Shown piece by piece: positions 48,634 through 58,135 of a DNA stretch of 64,000 nucleotides. Numbering within the stretch: position 1 is the stretch's first letter; the number at the start of each line of letters is the position of its first letter. The stretch comes from Burkholderia latens (GTDB lineage Bacteria; Pseudomonadota; Gammaproteobacteria; Burkholderiales; Burkholderiaceae): NCBI RefSeq assembly GCF_902499045.1, contig NZ_CABVPL010000005.1, positions 124,001-188,000 of the forward strand, written 5' to 3'. Below the pieces are notes generated by a model. The model searched no databases, was not told where the DNA came from, and was given only the letters and a program-made list of their open reading frames with translations. The translations under genes were made by a program, and so were the position numbers.

Positions 48634-50582
48634 ACGGCATCGCGACCCGCCACGACGTGGCCGCCATCGACGCGTGCGGCATGCCGCCCGACCTGCCGGC
48701 CAGCACCTACGAGATGATCCGCGCCGGCGCCGACATCGATCCGTCCGCACCGGCGTTGTCGTTCTTCGCCGACGCGCGCACGCACCGCGACGTGCGGCGC
48801 TGGACCTATCGCGAACTGCTGCGCGACATCACCCGCACCGCGAATCTGTTCGTGCGGCTCGGCGTGCGCCCCGACTCGGTGATCGCGTACGTGCTGCCCA
48901 ATCTTCCCGAAACGCATTTCGTGATCTGGGGTGGCCAGGCCGCGGGCATCGTTTGCGCGATCAACCCGCTGCTCGACGCGCGCGCGATCGCCGACTTGCT
49001 GAACGCGTCGCGCGCGACCGTGCTCGTCACGCTCGGGCCGTGTCCGGGGTTCGATCTCTGGGAGAAAGTCTCGAGCATTGTCGACGACGTCGCATCGCTC
49101 GCCCATCTCGTGCAGGTCAATCCGGCGCGGCACGCGCCGGGCGGAGCACCGAACGCACCGGGCGAGTTGGCGGCGGCCGGCCCAGTCGGCGCGGCAATGC
49201 GGGCGGGCGACGGCCGGCCGCGCATCGCGCTTCACGACTTCGACACGGCGATCGCGCGCGAGCCGGGCACGGCGCTCGAGCGGCCCCGTCGGTTCGCGCC
49301 AGGCGACATGTCGTCGTTCTTCTGTACCGGCGGCACGACGGGGCTGCCGAAGATCGCAATGCGCAGTCACGGCAACGAAGTGGCGAACGCGTGGAGCGCC
49401 GCGCGATTTCTCGGCAACAGCATCGGCCCCGGCAAAACCATTTTCTGCGGGCTGCCGCTCTTTCACGTGAATGCGGCGATGGTAACGGGGCTGCTGCCGT
49501 TCTCGCGCGGCGCGCACGTCGTGCTGGGTACGCCGCAAGGCTACCGCGGGGAAGGCGTCGTCGGCCGTTTCTGGGAGATCGTCGCGCATCATCACATCAA
49601 TTTCTTCAGTGCCGTGCCCACGTTGTACGCGGCGCTGCTCGACGTGCCCGTCGGCGATCATGCGATCGACTCGCTCGAATACGGCTTGTGCGGCGCGGCG
49701 CCAATGCCGGTCGAAGTATTGCGCGCGTTTCAGGAAAAGACCGGCATCCGCATTCTCGAAGGCTACGGCCTCACCGAGGCCACCTGCGTAAGCAGCGTCA
49801 ATCCGCCACTCGGCGAGCGCCGCGCCGGATCGATCGGGCTGAGTTTGCCGCTGCAGGCAATGAAGGCCGTCGTGCTGGACGCCGCAGGCCGCTATCTGCG
49901 CGACTGCACCGCCGACGAGGAAGGCTTGATCGTCGTCGCCGGGCCAAACGTATTCGCCGGTTATACCGATGCGACGCTGAACCAGCACCTGTGGATCGAT
50001 CTCGGCGACGGCAGACGCTGGCTCGACACCGGCGACCTCGGCCGCCAGGATGCCGACGGCTACTTCTGGCTGACGGGCCGCAGGAAGGACCTGATCATCC
50101 GAGGCGGCCACAACATCGATCCGGCGACCATCGAGCAGCCGCTGCATCGGCATCCGGCGGTGCAGCTCGCCGCAGCGATCGGCCGCCCCGACGCACACGC
50201 GGGTGAACTGCCGGTGGCCTACGTCCAGCTCAAGCACGGTGCACGGGCCTCCGAGCAGGAGCTGGAGGCGTTCGCGCGGCAACACATCGCCGAGCGCGCC
50301 GCGCAGCCAAGGCAGATTCGCATCGTCGATACGATTCCGCTCACCGGCGTCGGCAAGATCTTCAAGCCCGAACTCAAGCGCCGCGAAACCGGCGACGCAT
50401 TGAGCGCCGCGCTCGCGGAAGGCGGCGTTGCCGGCGCATCGGTCGACGTCAGGACCGGCGGCTCGGGCGGCATGACGGTGGCGGTGACGCTGCGCGACGC
50501 GCAATTCGAGGCCGCGGCGCACGCCGTACTCGGGCGTTATCCGTTCACTTTCACGGTCGACGTCGAGCCGCGGGCGGACTGA
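48630..50582 (+). CDS. Acyl-CoA synthetase/AMP-dependent ligase
   Basis: A 650-residue ANL-superfamily enzyme with the phosphate loop FCTGGTTGLPK (about residue 230), the GYGLTEAT motif, the hinge region DTGDLGRQDADGYFWLTGR and the core PLTGVGKIFKPELKRR with its catalytic lysine. The C-terminal extension of roughly 50 residues past the usual end is unusual. It probably activates the pathway acid, or a side-chain product, as a CoA ester. That is an odd partner for a hydroxylase and extradiol enzyme acting on free acids. Confidence 0.84.
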   Translation: MNGIATRHDVAAIDACGMPPDLPASTYEMIRAGADIDPSAPALSFFADARTHRDVRRWTYRELLRDITRTANLFVRLGVRPDSVIAYVLPNLPETHFVIWGGQAAGIVCAINPLLDARAIADLLNASRATVLVTLGPCPGFDLWEKVSSIVDDVASLAHLVQVNPARHAPGGAPNAPGELAAAGPVGAAMRAGDGRPRIALHDFDTAIAREPGTALERPRRFAPGDMSSFFCTGGTTGLPKIAMRSHGNEVANAWSAARFLGNSIGPGKTIFCGLPLFHVNAAMVTGLLPFSRGAHVVLGTPQGYRGEGVVGRFWEIVAHHHINFFSAVPTLYAALLDVPVGDHAIDSLEYGLCGAAPMPVEVLRAFQEKTGIRILEGYGLTEATCVSSVNPPLGERRAGSIGLSLPLQAMKAVVLDAAGRYLRDCTADEEGLIVVAGPNVFAGYTDATLNQHLWIDLGDGRRWLDTGDLGRQDADGYFWLTGRRKDLIIRGGHNIDPATIEQPLHRHPAVQLAAAIGRPDAHAGELPVAYVQLKHGARASEQELEAFARQHIAERAAQPRQIRIVDTIPLTGVGKIFKPELKRRETGDALSAALAEGGVAGASVDVRTGGSGGMTVAVTLRDAQFEAAAHAVLGRYPFTFTVDVEPRAD

Positions 50583-50773
50583 CGCGCACGGGGCATGCCG
50601 GCCCTGCAGGCCGGCAGCCGCCGGATCGCCCTTGTCCGTGCGCGCGAAAAATACATCGTTGTACGAATTATTCAGATGAAACACGAGTCGATGTGCCGGC
50701 CATCCGCGCCTCGGTATGGGCGCGGCCCGGCTGTCGATCGCGAAACCTGTCCATCGGACAAACAGGAGGAGAC
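50583..50773 (+). terminator. Intergenic region with hairpin, end of aromatic operon
   Basis: GCCGGCC and GGCCGGC form a perfect 7-base stem with a 5-base loop at 50597-50615, just after the ligase stop. There is no following U-run, so it may protect mRNA rather than act as a classic terminator. The rest of the region holds the leader of ompW, including an A/T-rich stretch from about 50646. Confidence 0.45.
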
Positions 50774-51520
50774 ATGTGGAACGGCAAACGTACGACCCGC
50801 GCACTCGGGATGGCGGTCGGTATCGGCATCGGAATCGCGTCGTTCGTCGACGACGCACACGCGCAGGCGGCGGGCAGCGTGTCGCTCGGCGTCGGATGGC
50901 TGCACATCATGCCGCAAAGCAGCTCCGGCGAGCTGTTCGTACAGAGCGTGGCCGGCGCGCCCGTGAATCGCGCACTGCCCGACACGGGCGGCCACGTGGG
51001 GACGTCCGATGCGCTCAGCCTCATGGCGGAATACCAGTTCACCGATCACGTGGGGATAGCGTTCCTGGCCGGCACGCCGTTCACCAGCGACATGATCGGC
51101 GACCGGTCGATGGCCCGCTTCGGCGTGATCGGTCAGGCGAAGCCGCTCGCACCGGTGCTCGCGCTGCGGTATCACTTTCTCGCCGCCGACGCCCGGTTCC
51201 GGCCGTTCGTCGGCCTGGGCGTGAATTACACGTGGTACACCGACACGCACATCACCAACAAGCAGTTTCTCGACGGCTCGTGCGGCCCGGGCTGCACGAC
51301 CCGATCGTCGCTGAGTGCGTCATGGAATCCGGCGTTCGAAGCCGGCTTCAATTTCGCGGTGAGCAAGCATCTCGGCGTCAACGTGTCGGCGATGTACATC
51401 CCGATGTCGACCACCCTGACCACCGACGCGAGAAGTGCGGCGGGAACACATGACGTGACGACACTGCGCCTGCATACGAATCCGCTCGTCACGCATCTGG
51501 ATCTCGTCTATTCGTTCTAG
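50774..51520 (+). CDS. ompW: OmpW-family outer-membrane protein
   Basis: A 248-residue outer-membrane beta-barrel with a signal peptide (cleavage near AHAQA), the OmpW pattern (SVSLGVGWLHIMPQSSSG, then ALSLMAEYQFTDHVGI) and a terminal aromatic residue (DLVYSF) for Bam recognition. AGGAGGAGAC precedes the ATG. OmpW forms a small hydrophobic channel. Its location next to the aromatic operon may reflect uptake of hydrophobic substrates. Confidence 0.88.
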   Translation: MWNGKRTTRALGMAVGIGIGIASFVDDAHAQAAGSVSLGVGWLHIMPQSSSGELFVQSVAGAPVNRALPDTGGHVGTSDALSLMAEYQFTDHVGIAFLAGTPFTSDMIGDRSMARFGVIGQAKPLAPVLALRYHFLAADARFRPFVGLGVNYTWYTDTHITNKQFLDGSCGPGCTTRSSLSASWNPAFEAGFNFAVSKHLGVNVSAMYIPMSTTLTTDARSAAGTHDVTTLRLHTNPLVTHLDLVYSF

Positions 51521-51602
51521 CCAGCGCGGTTCACCGGCTGTTTCGCGCGGCGCGACGGTGCGCCGCGCCAGTCACGACCACCGCATGGACGACACACACG
51601 GC

Positions 51603-52167
51603 ATGAAGCCCGCCCGCCTTACCCGGCCCCCAACGCCGGCTCGACACGCGCGAGCGTCTCATCGCCGCCGCGCGCGACTGCTTCATCGCGCGAGGCTTCA
51701 CCGATACGACCGTCGAGCATATCGTCCAGCGTGCAGGCTACACGCGCGGCGTGTTCTATGCGAACTTCGGGCACAAGCGCGAACTGCTGATCGAAATCCT
51801 GCACCGCGACCGCCCGCAACTGCTGGCCACGATGCGGCCGGGCGCGCACGAGCTGTGGAGTTGCCGCGCCGCCCACGACGCGGACATTGCAGCCAAATGG
51901 AAAAGTTTCCCGCTGTGGGTCGAAGTGCACCTGCACCCGCTGCGCGATGCCGCGTTACGCGAGATCGTCGACGGGCTGCACGCGCAGCCGGTGCCGCGGG
52001 CAACGGCAAGCGGCGCGCCGGACGCCCCGCAGCAGCACATGCCGTCGTCGGGCGAATGGGCGGCACGGCTCGGCATCGCGCTGCTGGCTGCCGGTGCGCA
52101 GCACCGCGACGAGCCGGCGCAGGACACGGCGCTCGCCGCGCCGTCAACGCGGGCACCTGGGCTGTGA
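51603..52167 (+). pseudogene. Frameshifted TetR-family regulator gene
   Basis: The ATG at 51603 gives MKPARLTRPPTP and then loses frame. The TetR DNA-binding sequence RERLIAAARDCFIARGFTDT and its continuation GVFYANFGHKRELLIEIL read in the next frame, which has a TGA at 51604 and no ATG until 51751. The shift lies in the C-run near 51629-51631, consistent with an extra C. The reader should treat the protein as absent unless the run length is confirmed. Confidence 0.72.
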
Positions 52168-52297
52168 ATCCAGCCGTGCCCGGTTCATTCTGCCCGGTGT
52201 TGACGTCGTCGCTCGAGCGCACGTGCGTGATGGTGCCGGCCTGAAAACCGTACAGCTTCACGGAAGCGCCGCCCTCGAATTGCGCGGCAGCCCAGCA

Positions 52298-53299
52298 TCA
52301 CTCCGTTTCGCCGTGCATCGTCGCGGCGACGGCATTGCGCAGCACGTCCGCGAGCTTCTGGTTCTCGTCGATGCGGGCCTGCTCGATTGCAACGTCCTTG
52401 TCGTTGCCGGTGCGCCGCGCCCATTCCTGGCGCTCCCGCGCGAAGATCATGCGTTCGTGAACGGCCCGGATCGCCGCCCATATCGCGTCTTCCGCTTTCC
52501 GGGCTTCCGCGTCGTCCAGCGAAAGCGACGAAAACGCGTGGCCGGTGTGGCACCGATATCGCAAAGGATGATCGTCGCGCATCCGCCACAGCACGCCGTT
52601 GCAACTCGGGCACGTGAGCGCGGTACGTTCGCCGACCGCATCGAGAAGCTGGGGCATCGCGAGGCCGCGCTCGGCAATCCGGGCCTCGCCGTCCAGGTCA
52701 CGCAACTCCGCCATTTTCGCCTTCTCCTTCACTCGAGCGCCGTGGACCGCTGCATGAACGATCCGCGGCAGTTCGTCGGCCCGCGCGATTGCATCGGCCC
52801 CCGCCGCGGCAAGCGCGCTGCGCGGCATCGACGGCGCCTCGCACTCGTCCGGGTCCTGAACGATCCCGTAGCCGTTGCGCGCGCGGATCGCGGCCAGCCC
52901 GGCCGAGCCGTCATCGAGATCGCCGCTGAGCACCACGCCGACCGCCCCTGAGCCGTATTCCCGTGCCACCGACCGGAATAGCGGATCGGCAGCCGGGCGC
53001 GTGTAATTTTCGGCGGCGGTGTCGAGCAGGCCGAACCGGCCGGCACGCAAGACAAGGTGCCGATCCGGCGGCGCAACGTAAATCTGCCCGGCTTCCGGCA
53101 GTTCGCCATGGACGGCCTCGCTTGCATTCAGCGTGCCCCATTGTGTCAGCAGCTCCGGCAGCATCGTCCGATGCCGACCAATGTGCTGAACGATGCAAAT
53201 CGGCACCGGCAGGTCCGCGCCCAACCCTGCCACCAATGTCCGGAGTACCGGCAGGCCGCCGCGGGACGACGCGATGACGACGATATCTCGATGGTCCAT
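52298..53299 (-). CDS. CheB-type methylesterase domain protein with C-terminal zinc ribbon
   Basis: A 333-residue protein with no receiver domain. The N-terminal CheB fold has the catalytic Ser12 (IASSRGG), His39 (IVQHIGRH) and an Asp in GVVLSGDLDDG. Residues 230-260 hold a CPSC...C zinc-ribbon-like segment (LTCPSCNGVLWRM) followed by a helical tail. Stand-alone CheB-like proteins often sit beside CheB-CheR kinases, as here: the large fusion gene is 66 bases upstream on the same strand. Confidence 0.84.
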   Translation of the reverse strand: MDHRDIVVIASSRGGLPVLRTLVAGLGADLPVPICIVQHIGRHRTMLPELLTQWGTLNASEAVHGELPEAGQIYVAPPDRHLVLRAGRFGLLDTAAENYTRPAADPLFRSVAREYGSGAVGVVLSGDLDDGSAGLAAIRARNGYGIVQDPDECEAPSMPRSALAAAGADAIARADELPRIVHAAVHGARVKEKAKMAELRDLDGEARIAERGLAMPQLLDAVGERTALTCPSCNGVLWRMRDDHPLRYRCHTGHAFSSLSLDDAEARKAEDAIWAAIRAVHERMIFARERQEWARRTGNDKDVAIEQARIDENQKLADVLRNAVAATMHGETE

Positions 53300-53365
53300 G
53301 GCACCTCCTTTACGAACAAGGTCGCAAGGTTGGTGCCCGCCGCTCCGTTCAGGCCCCCGCCTCCG

Positions 53366-56300
53366 TCACCGCGCGCCGCCCAATGCCGCAAGCAGCAAAC
53401 CGAAATCGAGCGGCTTCGCGAGATGCGTGTCGAAGCCGGCGTCGGCAGCGGCCTGCACGTCGTCGTGGCGATTACGGCCGGTCAGCGCAACCGACTTGAC
53501 GCCGGCCCAGCGCGGTTCGGCCTTGATCCGCCGAATCAGCTCGTAACCGTCCATGTCGGGAAGCCCGATGTCGGACACGACGGCGTCCACCGGCGCATCC
53601 GGCAGCAACTTCAACGCCGCGGCGCCGCTTTCCGCGGCCACGACTTCCGCCCCCGCCAGCTCCAGCAGCATTCGCAGCGACAGCGCCGTCTCCGAATCGT
53701 CCTCGACGAGCAGCACGCGCAGGCCGGCGATACTCCCGTCCGCGACGTCGCCGCCGCCCGACACCGCCCGCTCGTCGGCCACGGCGGGCAGCCATACGGT
53801 CATCGTCGTGCCGCGGCCCGGACCGTCCGACGCCGCCTCGATCCGGCCGCCGTGCATGTCGACGAGTTGCCGCACCAGCGCGAGCCCGATCCCGAGACCG
53901 CCGCGGGTCCGGTCGCGCGGCGACTGCCGGAACATGTCGAACACGTGCGGGAGCGTGTCGCCGTCGATGCCCTGGCCGTCGTCAATCACGTCGACGCGCA
54001 GCATCCGCCCTTCATGCGCGAGCCGCACGACGATCTGCCCGTGCGCCTGCGTGAACTTAAGCGCGTTGGACATCAGGTTCCAGAAAATCTGCTCGCAGCG
54101 CACCGGATCGGCGAGCGCGATGGCCGGTTCGGCCGGCAGCTCCGTTTTCAGCGTCAGTCCGCGCGCATGCGCGTCGGCCTCGCACGTATCGGCAATCGTA
54201 CGCAACACGGCCGTCAGGTCGACGCGCGACACGTCGAGCGCAAGCTTGCCGGTCTGGATCCGCGACAGGTCGAGCAGGTCGTCGATGATCTGCGCCTGCG
54301 CGCGCACGGCCTGCCGAATCGAATCGGCGGCTTCGCGCACGGCCGGGATGTCGCGCGTCTCGGGCAGGCGCGGCAGCATTTCGGATTTGACGCCGATCAG
54401 GTTCAACGGATGCCGCAACTCGTGCGACAGCACCGCGATGAACTCGTCCTTCAACTGGCTCGAGCTCAGCGCCTGCTCGCGTGCGGCCTGCTCGCGCGCG
54501 AGCGCTTCGCGGTTCGCATCCTCGGCCTGCTTGCGTTGCGTCAGGTCGCGCACGATTTTCGCGAACCCGTTGAACGACGTATCCGAAATCGGCGTGACCA
54601 CGCCGCTGCAGAAGATGCGGCGCCCGTCCTTGGTGCGGTGCCAGCGTTCGTCGTCCGCGCGCCCTTCGCGGGTCGCGACGTCGCGCTCGCGCGCCGGCAC
54701 GAGCGCCTGCCGGTCGTTCGGCTCGTAGATCAGCTCCACGTCCTGGCCGATCATCTCTTCTTCCGTATAGCCGAAGATGCGCTCCGCACCGGCGTTCCAG
54801 CTGACGATCGAGCCGCGACTGTCCTGGATGATGATCGCGTAGTCCTTGGTCGACTGCGCGACGAGCCGCAGCCGCTGCTCGCCGGCGCGCGCCGCCTCTT
54901 CCGCGTGATGCCGGTCCGTGATGTCGATCAGCGTGATCACGGCGCCGTCGATGTGGTCGTCCGCGGTGCGATAAGGCAGCAGGCGCATCAGATACCACCG
55001 GCCGGCCTCGCTTTCGATCTCGCGTTCGATCAGGCGCAACGACTGGAACGACTGCCGGACATCGTCCGCGAGCGTCGGATAGCGCAGCGCGTGCGTGATG
55101 TGGAACAGCGAGCGTCCGAGGTCCGTATCGATCAGGTTGAAGATTGCCGTCGCATTCGGCGTGAACCGCTTGACGCGGATTTCCTTGTCGACGAACACGG
55201 TCGCGATTTCGCTCGACGCGATGATGTTGTGCAGGTCGTCGTTCGCCTTCGCCGTGTCCTCGATCCGCGCCTGCATTTCGGCGTTGGCTGTGGTCAGCTC
55301 CTCGTTGACCGACTGCAGCTCTTCCTTGCTGCTCTCCAGTTCCTCGCTCGTGGAGCGCAGTTCCTCGTTGATCGCCTGCAGTTCCTCGTTCGACGCCTTC
55401 AGCTCCTCGACCGACGTCTCGTACTGCTCGATGATCGTCGCCAGCTGCTCGCGGCTGTGCTGCAGCTCCTGTTCGAGCTGCGCGAGAACCGGATCCTGTC
55501 CGGTCGCCTCCGCCTGATCCTCCTCGGTCATGCGGCCGGCCACCTCGTCGAACACGATCAGCAGGAATTCCGCGTTTGCGACCTTGTCGTGAAACGGCCT
55601 GACCGTCATGTTGATCCACGACACGCGTTCCTCGTGCGTCCACTTGACGCGACGCGCCTCGACGCTCGTTCCCGTCTGCAGCGCGCGGAAAATGGCCGTG
55701 CGCAGATCCAGCCGCAGGTCGGGCAGCACCAGCGTCATGATGTTGCTCGACAGCTCGCCGCCGACATGTCGCAGGAATCGGCCTGCGTTGTCCGACAAAT
55801 GAACGACGTTCGATTCCTTGTCGATGATGACGCTCGGCGGCGAATACGTTTCCAGCGCGCGCTGGTGAAGCTCCGAATAGGAGAAGTTGCGCTGCGCGGG
55901 GCTGGCCGGTATCCGCATCGGCGGTTGCGGCGCGGCGCGCTCGTCCGTGCCGCCGGTTTCGACCTGGAACAGCGGCGGGAAACCCGTGGCCGGCTTCACG
56001 CGGTGCGTGACGACGCGCGCCTGGTAGACCCGGCGCTTCTTGTCGACGACCGTAAACAGATCGTCAGCCGCGTCGGCCGATTCCGCGGTGCCGAGGAACA
56101 GGTAGCCGTTCGGGCGCAGCGCGAAATGGAACAGTTCGAGGATTTGCCGCTGCACCGCGCGCTCCAGATAAATCAGCACGTTGCGGCATGAAATCAGGTC
56201 GAGATGCGAGAACGGCGGGTCGCGCAGCAAGCTGTGCGCGGCGAACAGAATGCGCTCGCGCACGGCCTTCGTGATCACGTAGTGCGCGCCCTCGCGCGTG

Positions 56301-57508
56301 AAGTAGCGTTGCAGCAGCGGCGCGGGAACGTCGCTTGCGATCGACAACGGGTACGAGCCCGTGCGCGCCCGGACGATCGCCGCTTCGTCGATATCGGTCG
56401 CGAATACCTGGATCGCCTGGCTCGACATCGCCGCCTCGCGCGCCCGCGCCAGCAACAGCGAAATCGAGTACGCCTCTTCGCCGGTCGCGCATCCGGCCAC
56501 CCACACACGCACCTGCTCCTCCGCGGATTCCGGCGCGAACAACCGGGCGATCACTTCGCGTTCGAGGAAGTCGAAGGCCTCGCGATCGCGGAAGAACTGC
56601 GTGACGCCGATCAGCATGTCGGCCAGCAACGCGTTCGCTTCGTCCGGCGCGGTGCGCAGGAAATCGCGGTACGACAGCAGGTCGCGCTGGCCGTTCACCT
56701 GCATGCGCCGCTCGATGCGACGCAGTACCGTCGCGCGCTTGTAGAGCCGGAAGTCGTGACCGGTGCGGACCCGCAGATGCATCAGGATGTCCGACAGCGC
56801 TCGTTCGGGATCGTTGGCGCCCGGCCGGTCCATGTTCTGATGCATGTGCGCCAGTTCGAGGCTCTGCTGTTCGATACGCCGCGCGTTCGCCCACAGGTCC
56901 AGCAGCTTCTGCGGCATGTCGGCGGCCGGCAGCACGATATCGACGTGAGCGGTCGAGATCGCGTGCTGCGGCATCTCCGCGTATTCGGCGTCGTCCGGCG
57001 TCTGCGCGAGCGTGATGCCGCCTGCCTCCTTGATGCGGCTCAGGCCGGCCGCGCCGTCCGAACCGGTGCCGGACAACACGACGCCGATCGCCCGCACATC
57101 ATGGGCGTCTGCCAGCGTCCGGAAAAAGTGGTCGATCGCGACCGGCGCACCCGCGTGCGATTCTTGCGCGCTGCAGCGCAGGCAGCTGTCGGACATCTCG
57201 AGCTGCATGCCGGGCGCGATCACGTAGATATGGTTTTTCTCGATCGGCACCGTGCCCATCACCTGCTGTACCGGCATGCCGGTTACACGCTGCAGGACGG
57301 CGTCCATGTGGCTGACCTGCTCCGGCGCGAGATGCACAATGACGACGAACGCCATGTCCATGTCGGTCGGCGCGCTCTCGAAGAAGGTCTGCAAGGCCGT
57401 CGTGCCGCCCGCGGATGCGCCGATGCCCACGACCGGAAACTGCAGATCGCTCTTCAACGTGGTGGACGAGGGAGGCCGCTCCTGCTGCGTAGGCTCTTGC
57501 CGTGCCAT
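53366..57508 (-). CDS. CheB-CheR-PAS-histidine kinase-receiver fusion protein
   Basis: A 1380-residue hybrid. The CheB domain, residues 22-210, has Ser32, His59 and Asp151. The CheR methyltransferase, about 230-500, has the SAM motif AGCATGEEAYSI. A PAS-like region follows, then a Glu-rich coiled coil (about 650-740) and two more PAS domains. The histidine kinase has its phospho-His in LSHELRHPLNLIG and an HATPase with DDGQGIDGDTLPHVF. The C-terminal receiver has the phospho-Asp in SDIGLPDMDGYELI. Chemosensory methylation, PAS sensing and phosphorelay are combined in one cytoplasmic protein. No membrane segment is evident. Confidence 0.9.
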   Translation of the reverse strand: MARQEPTQQERPPSSTTLKSDLQFPVVGIGASAGGTTALQTFFESAPTDMDMAFVVIVHLAPEQVSHMDAVLQRVTGMPVQQVMGTVPIEKNHIYVIAPGMQLEMSDSCLRCSAQESHAGAPVAIDHFFRTLADAHDVRAIGVVLSGTGSDGAAGLSRIKEAGGITLAQTPDDAEYAEMPQHAISTAHVDIVLPAADMPQKLLDLWANARRIEQQSLELAHMHQNMDRPGANDPERALSDILMHLRVRTGHDFRLYKRATVLRRIERRMQVNGQRDLLSYRDFLRTAPDEANALLADMLIGVTQFFRDREAFDFLEREVIARLFAPESAEEQVRVWVAGCATGEEAYSISLLLARAREAAMSSQAIQVFATDIDEAAIVRARTGSYPLSIASDVPAPLLQRYFTREGAHYVITKAVRERILFAAHSLLRDPPFSHLDLISCRNVLIYLERAVQRQILELFHFALRPNGYLFLGTAESADAADDLFTVVDKKRRVYQARVVTHRVKPATGFPPLFQVETGGTDERAAPQPPMRIPASPAQRNFSYSELHQRALETYSPPSVIIDKESNVVHLSDNAGRFLRHVGGELSSNIMTLVLPDLRLDLRTAIFRALQTGTSVEARRVKWTHEERVSWINMTVRPFHDKVANAEFLLIVFDEVAGRMTEEDQAEATGQDPVLAQLEQELQHSREQLATIIEQYETSVEELKASNEELQAINEELRSTSEELESSKEELQSVNEELTTANAEMQARIEDTAKANDDLHNIIASSEIATVFVDKEIRVKRFTPNATAIFNLIDTDLGRSLFHITHALRYPTLADDVRQSFQSLRLIEREIESEAGRWYLMRLLPYRTADDHIDGAVITLIDITDRHHAEEAARAGEQRLRLVAQSTKDYAIIIQDSRGSIVSWNAGAERIFGYTEEEMIGQDVELIYEPNDRQALVPARERDVATREGRADDERWHRTKDGRRIFCSGVVTPISDTSFNGFAKIVRDLTQRKQAEDANREALAREQAAREQALSSSQLKDEFIAVLSHELRHPLNLIGVKSEMLPRLPETRDIPAVREAADSIRQAVRAQAQIIDDLLDLSRIQTGKLALDVSRVDLTAVLRTIADTCEADAHARGLTLKTELPAEPAIALADPVRCEQIFWNLMSNALKFTQAHGQIVVRLAHEGRMLRVDVIDDGQGIDGDTLPHVFDMFRQSPRDRTRGGLGIGLALVRQLVDMHGGRIEAASDGPGRGTTMTVWLPAVADERAVSGGGDVADGSIAGLRVLLVEDDSETALSLRMLLELAGAEVVAAESGAAALKLLPDAPVDAVVSDIGLPDMDGYELIRRIKAEPRWAGVKSVALTGRNRHDDVQAAADAGFDTHLAKPLDFGLLLAALGGAR

Positions 57509-57940
57509 TGATTTTCTCCTGAGTGTCTGGCGGGACGTCGTCTGTCGGGCGCCGGGCGGTGGCGCGTCGCAGCGGCCGGCGGCGCGTCCGTCGCGAGCCG
57601 GGCCGGTTCTTGGTCGTGCACTGTATCAAGGGTGACGGCCGTTCGGCGTGGCCGGTCGCATCCGTCATTTCGCGGGCATCTCGCGAACGGCGCCACGTCG
57701 GCACCGTCGCTGAAGCCGCGGTGGCTCGATCGTCCCTCCCTGGATACAGCCGGCTCGAGATCCCGCTCGCGATACCGTTCCTGTGCGCTGGTGCGCATTG
57801 TACGCGGTGGCAGGCAGCAATCCGAGCGATGCACGCCGTTCTTCTGTTGTACTCCGGCGCGCGCCCGGATGCATACCGGAAACACGTGGGGACATACCGG
57901 GCGCCCGCCATCTTCGCGCCCTTCCCGACTCGCCAACCAT
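57509..57940. other. 432-base region without supported genes
   Basis: This stretch lies between the CheB-CheR fusion start and the IS3 remnant. Several short ORFs cross it on both strands, but none shows a recognisable motif or ribosome-binding site. It holds the leader of the fusion gene at its left end. I see no clear promoter consensus. Confidence 0.5.
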
Positions 57941-58135
57941 CACGATTCCATCGAAGCAATCGATGACCGGCGACAGATAGACTTTACCGGCCGAAATCTG
58001 GAACTCGGTGATGTCTGTGAGCCACTTTTCATTCGGCGCTGCAGCCCGGAAGTCCCGGTTGACAAGGTTCTCTGGAGCCGGACCTATTTCTCCGGCGTAG
58101 GGCCGTATCGACGTCGCCTCGTTGTAGCTGCGCTT
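57941..58135 (-). mobile_element. IS3-family transposase (orfB) remnant
   Basis: A 195-base fragment on the minus strand encodes the IS3-type transposase sequence (IGPAPENLVNRDFRAAAPN, then KWLTDITEFQISAGKVYLSP, then VIDCFDG). This covers the region around the first catalytic aspartate (LTDITEF). Both sides break off abruptly, with no terminal inverted repeats found. Its right edge abuts the truncated MocA/IolG-type gene. Confidence 0.82.

Noticed and set aside
48312-50858. An 848-codon minus-strand frame opposite the ligase
   Set aside because: It crosses the operon end and the ompW leader, shows no protein motif, and is a G+C shadow.
52150-52275. Minus-strand segment encoding VKLYGFQAGTITHVRSSDD, faintly like an MCE/PqiB strand
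   Set aside because: Too short and weak to claim homology; it may be a gene remnant but could equally be chance.
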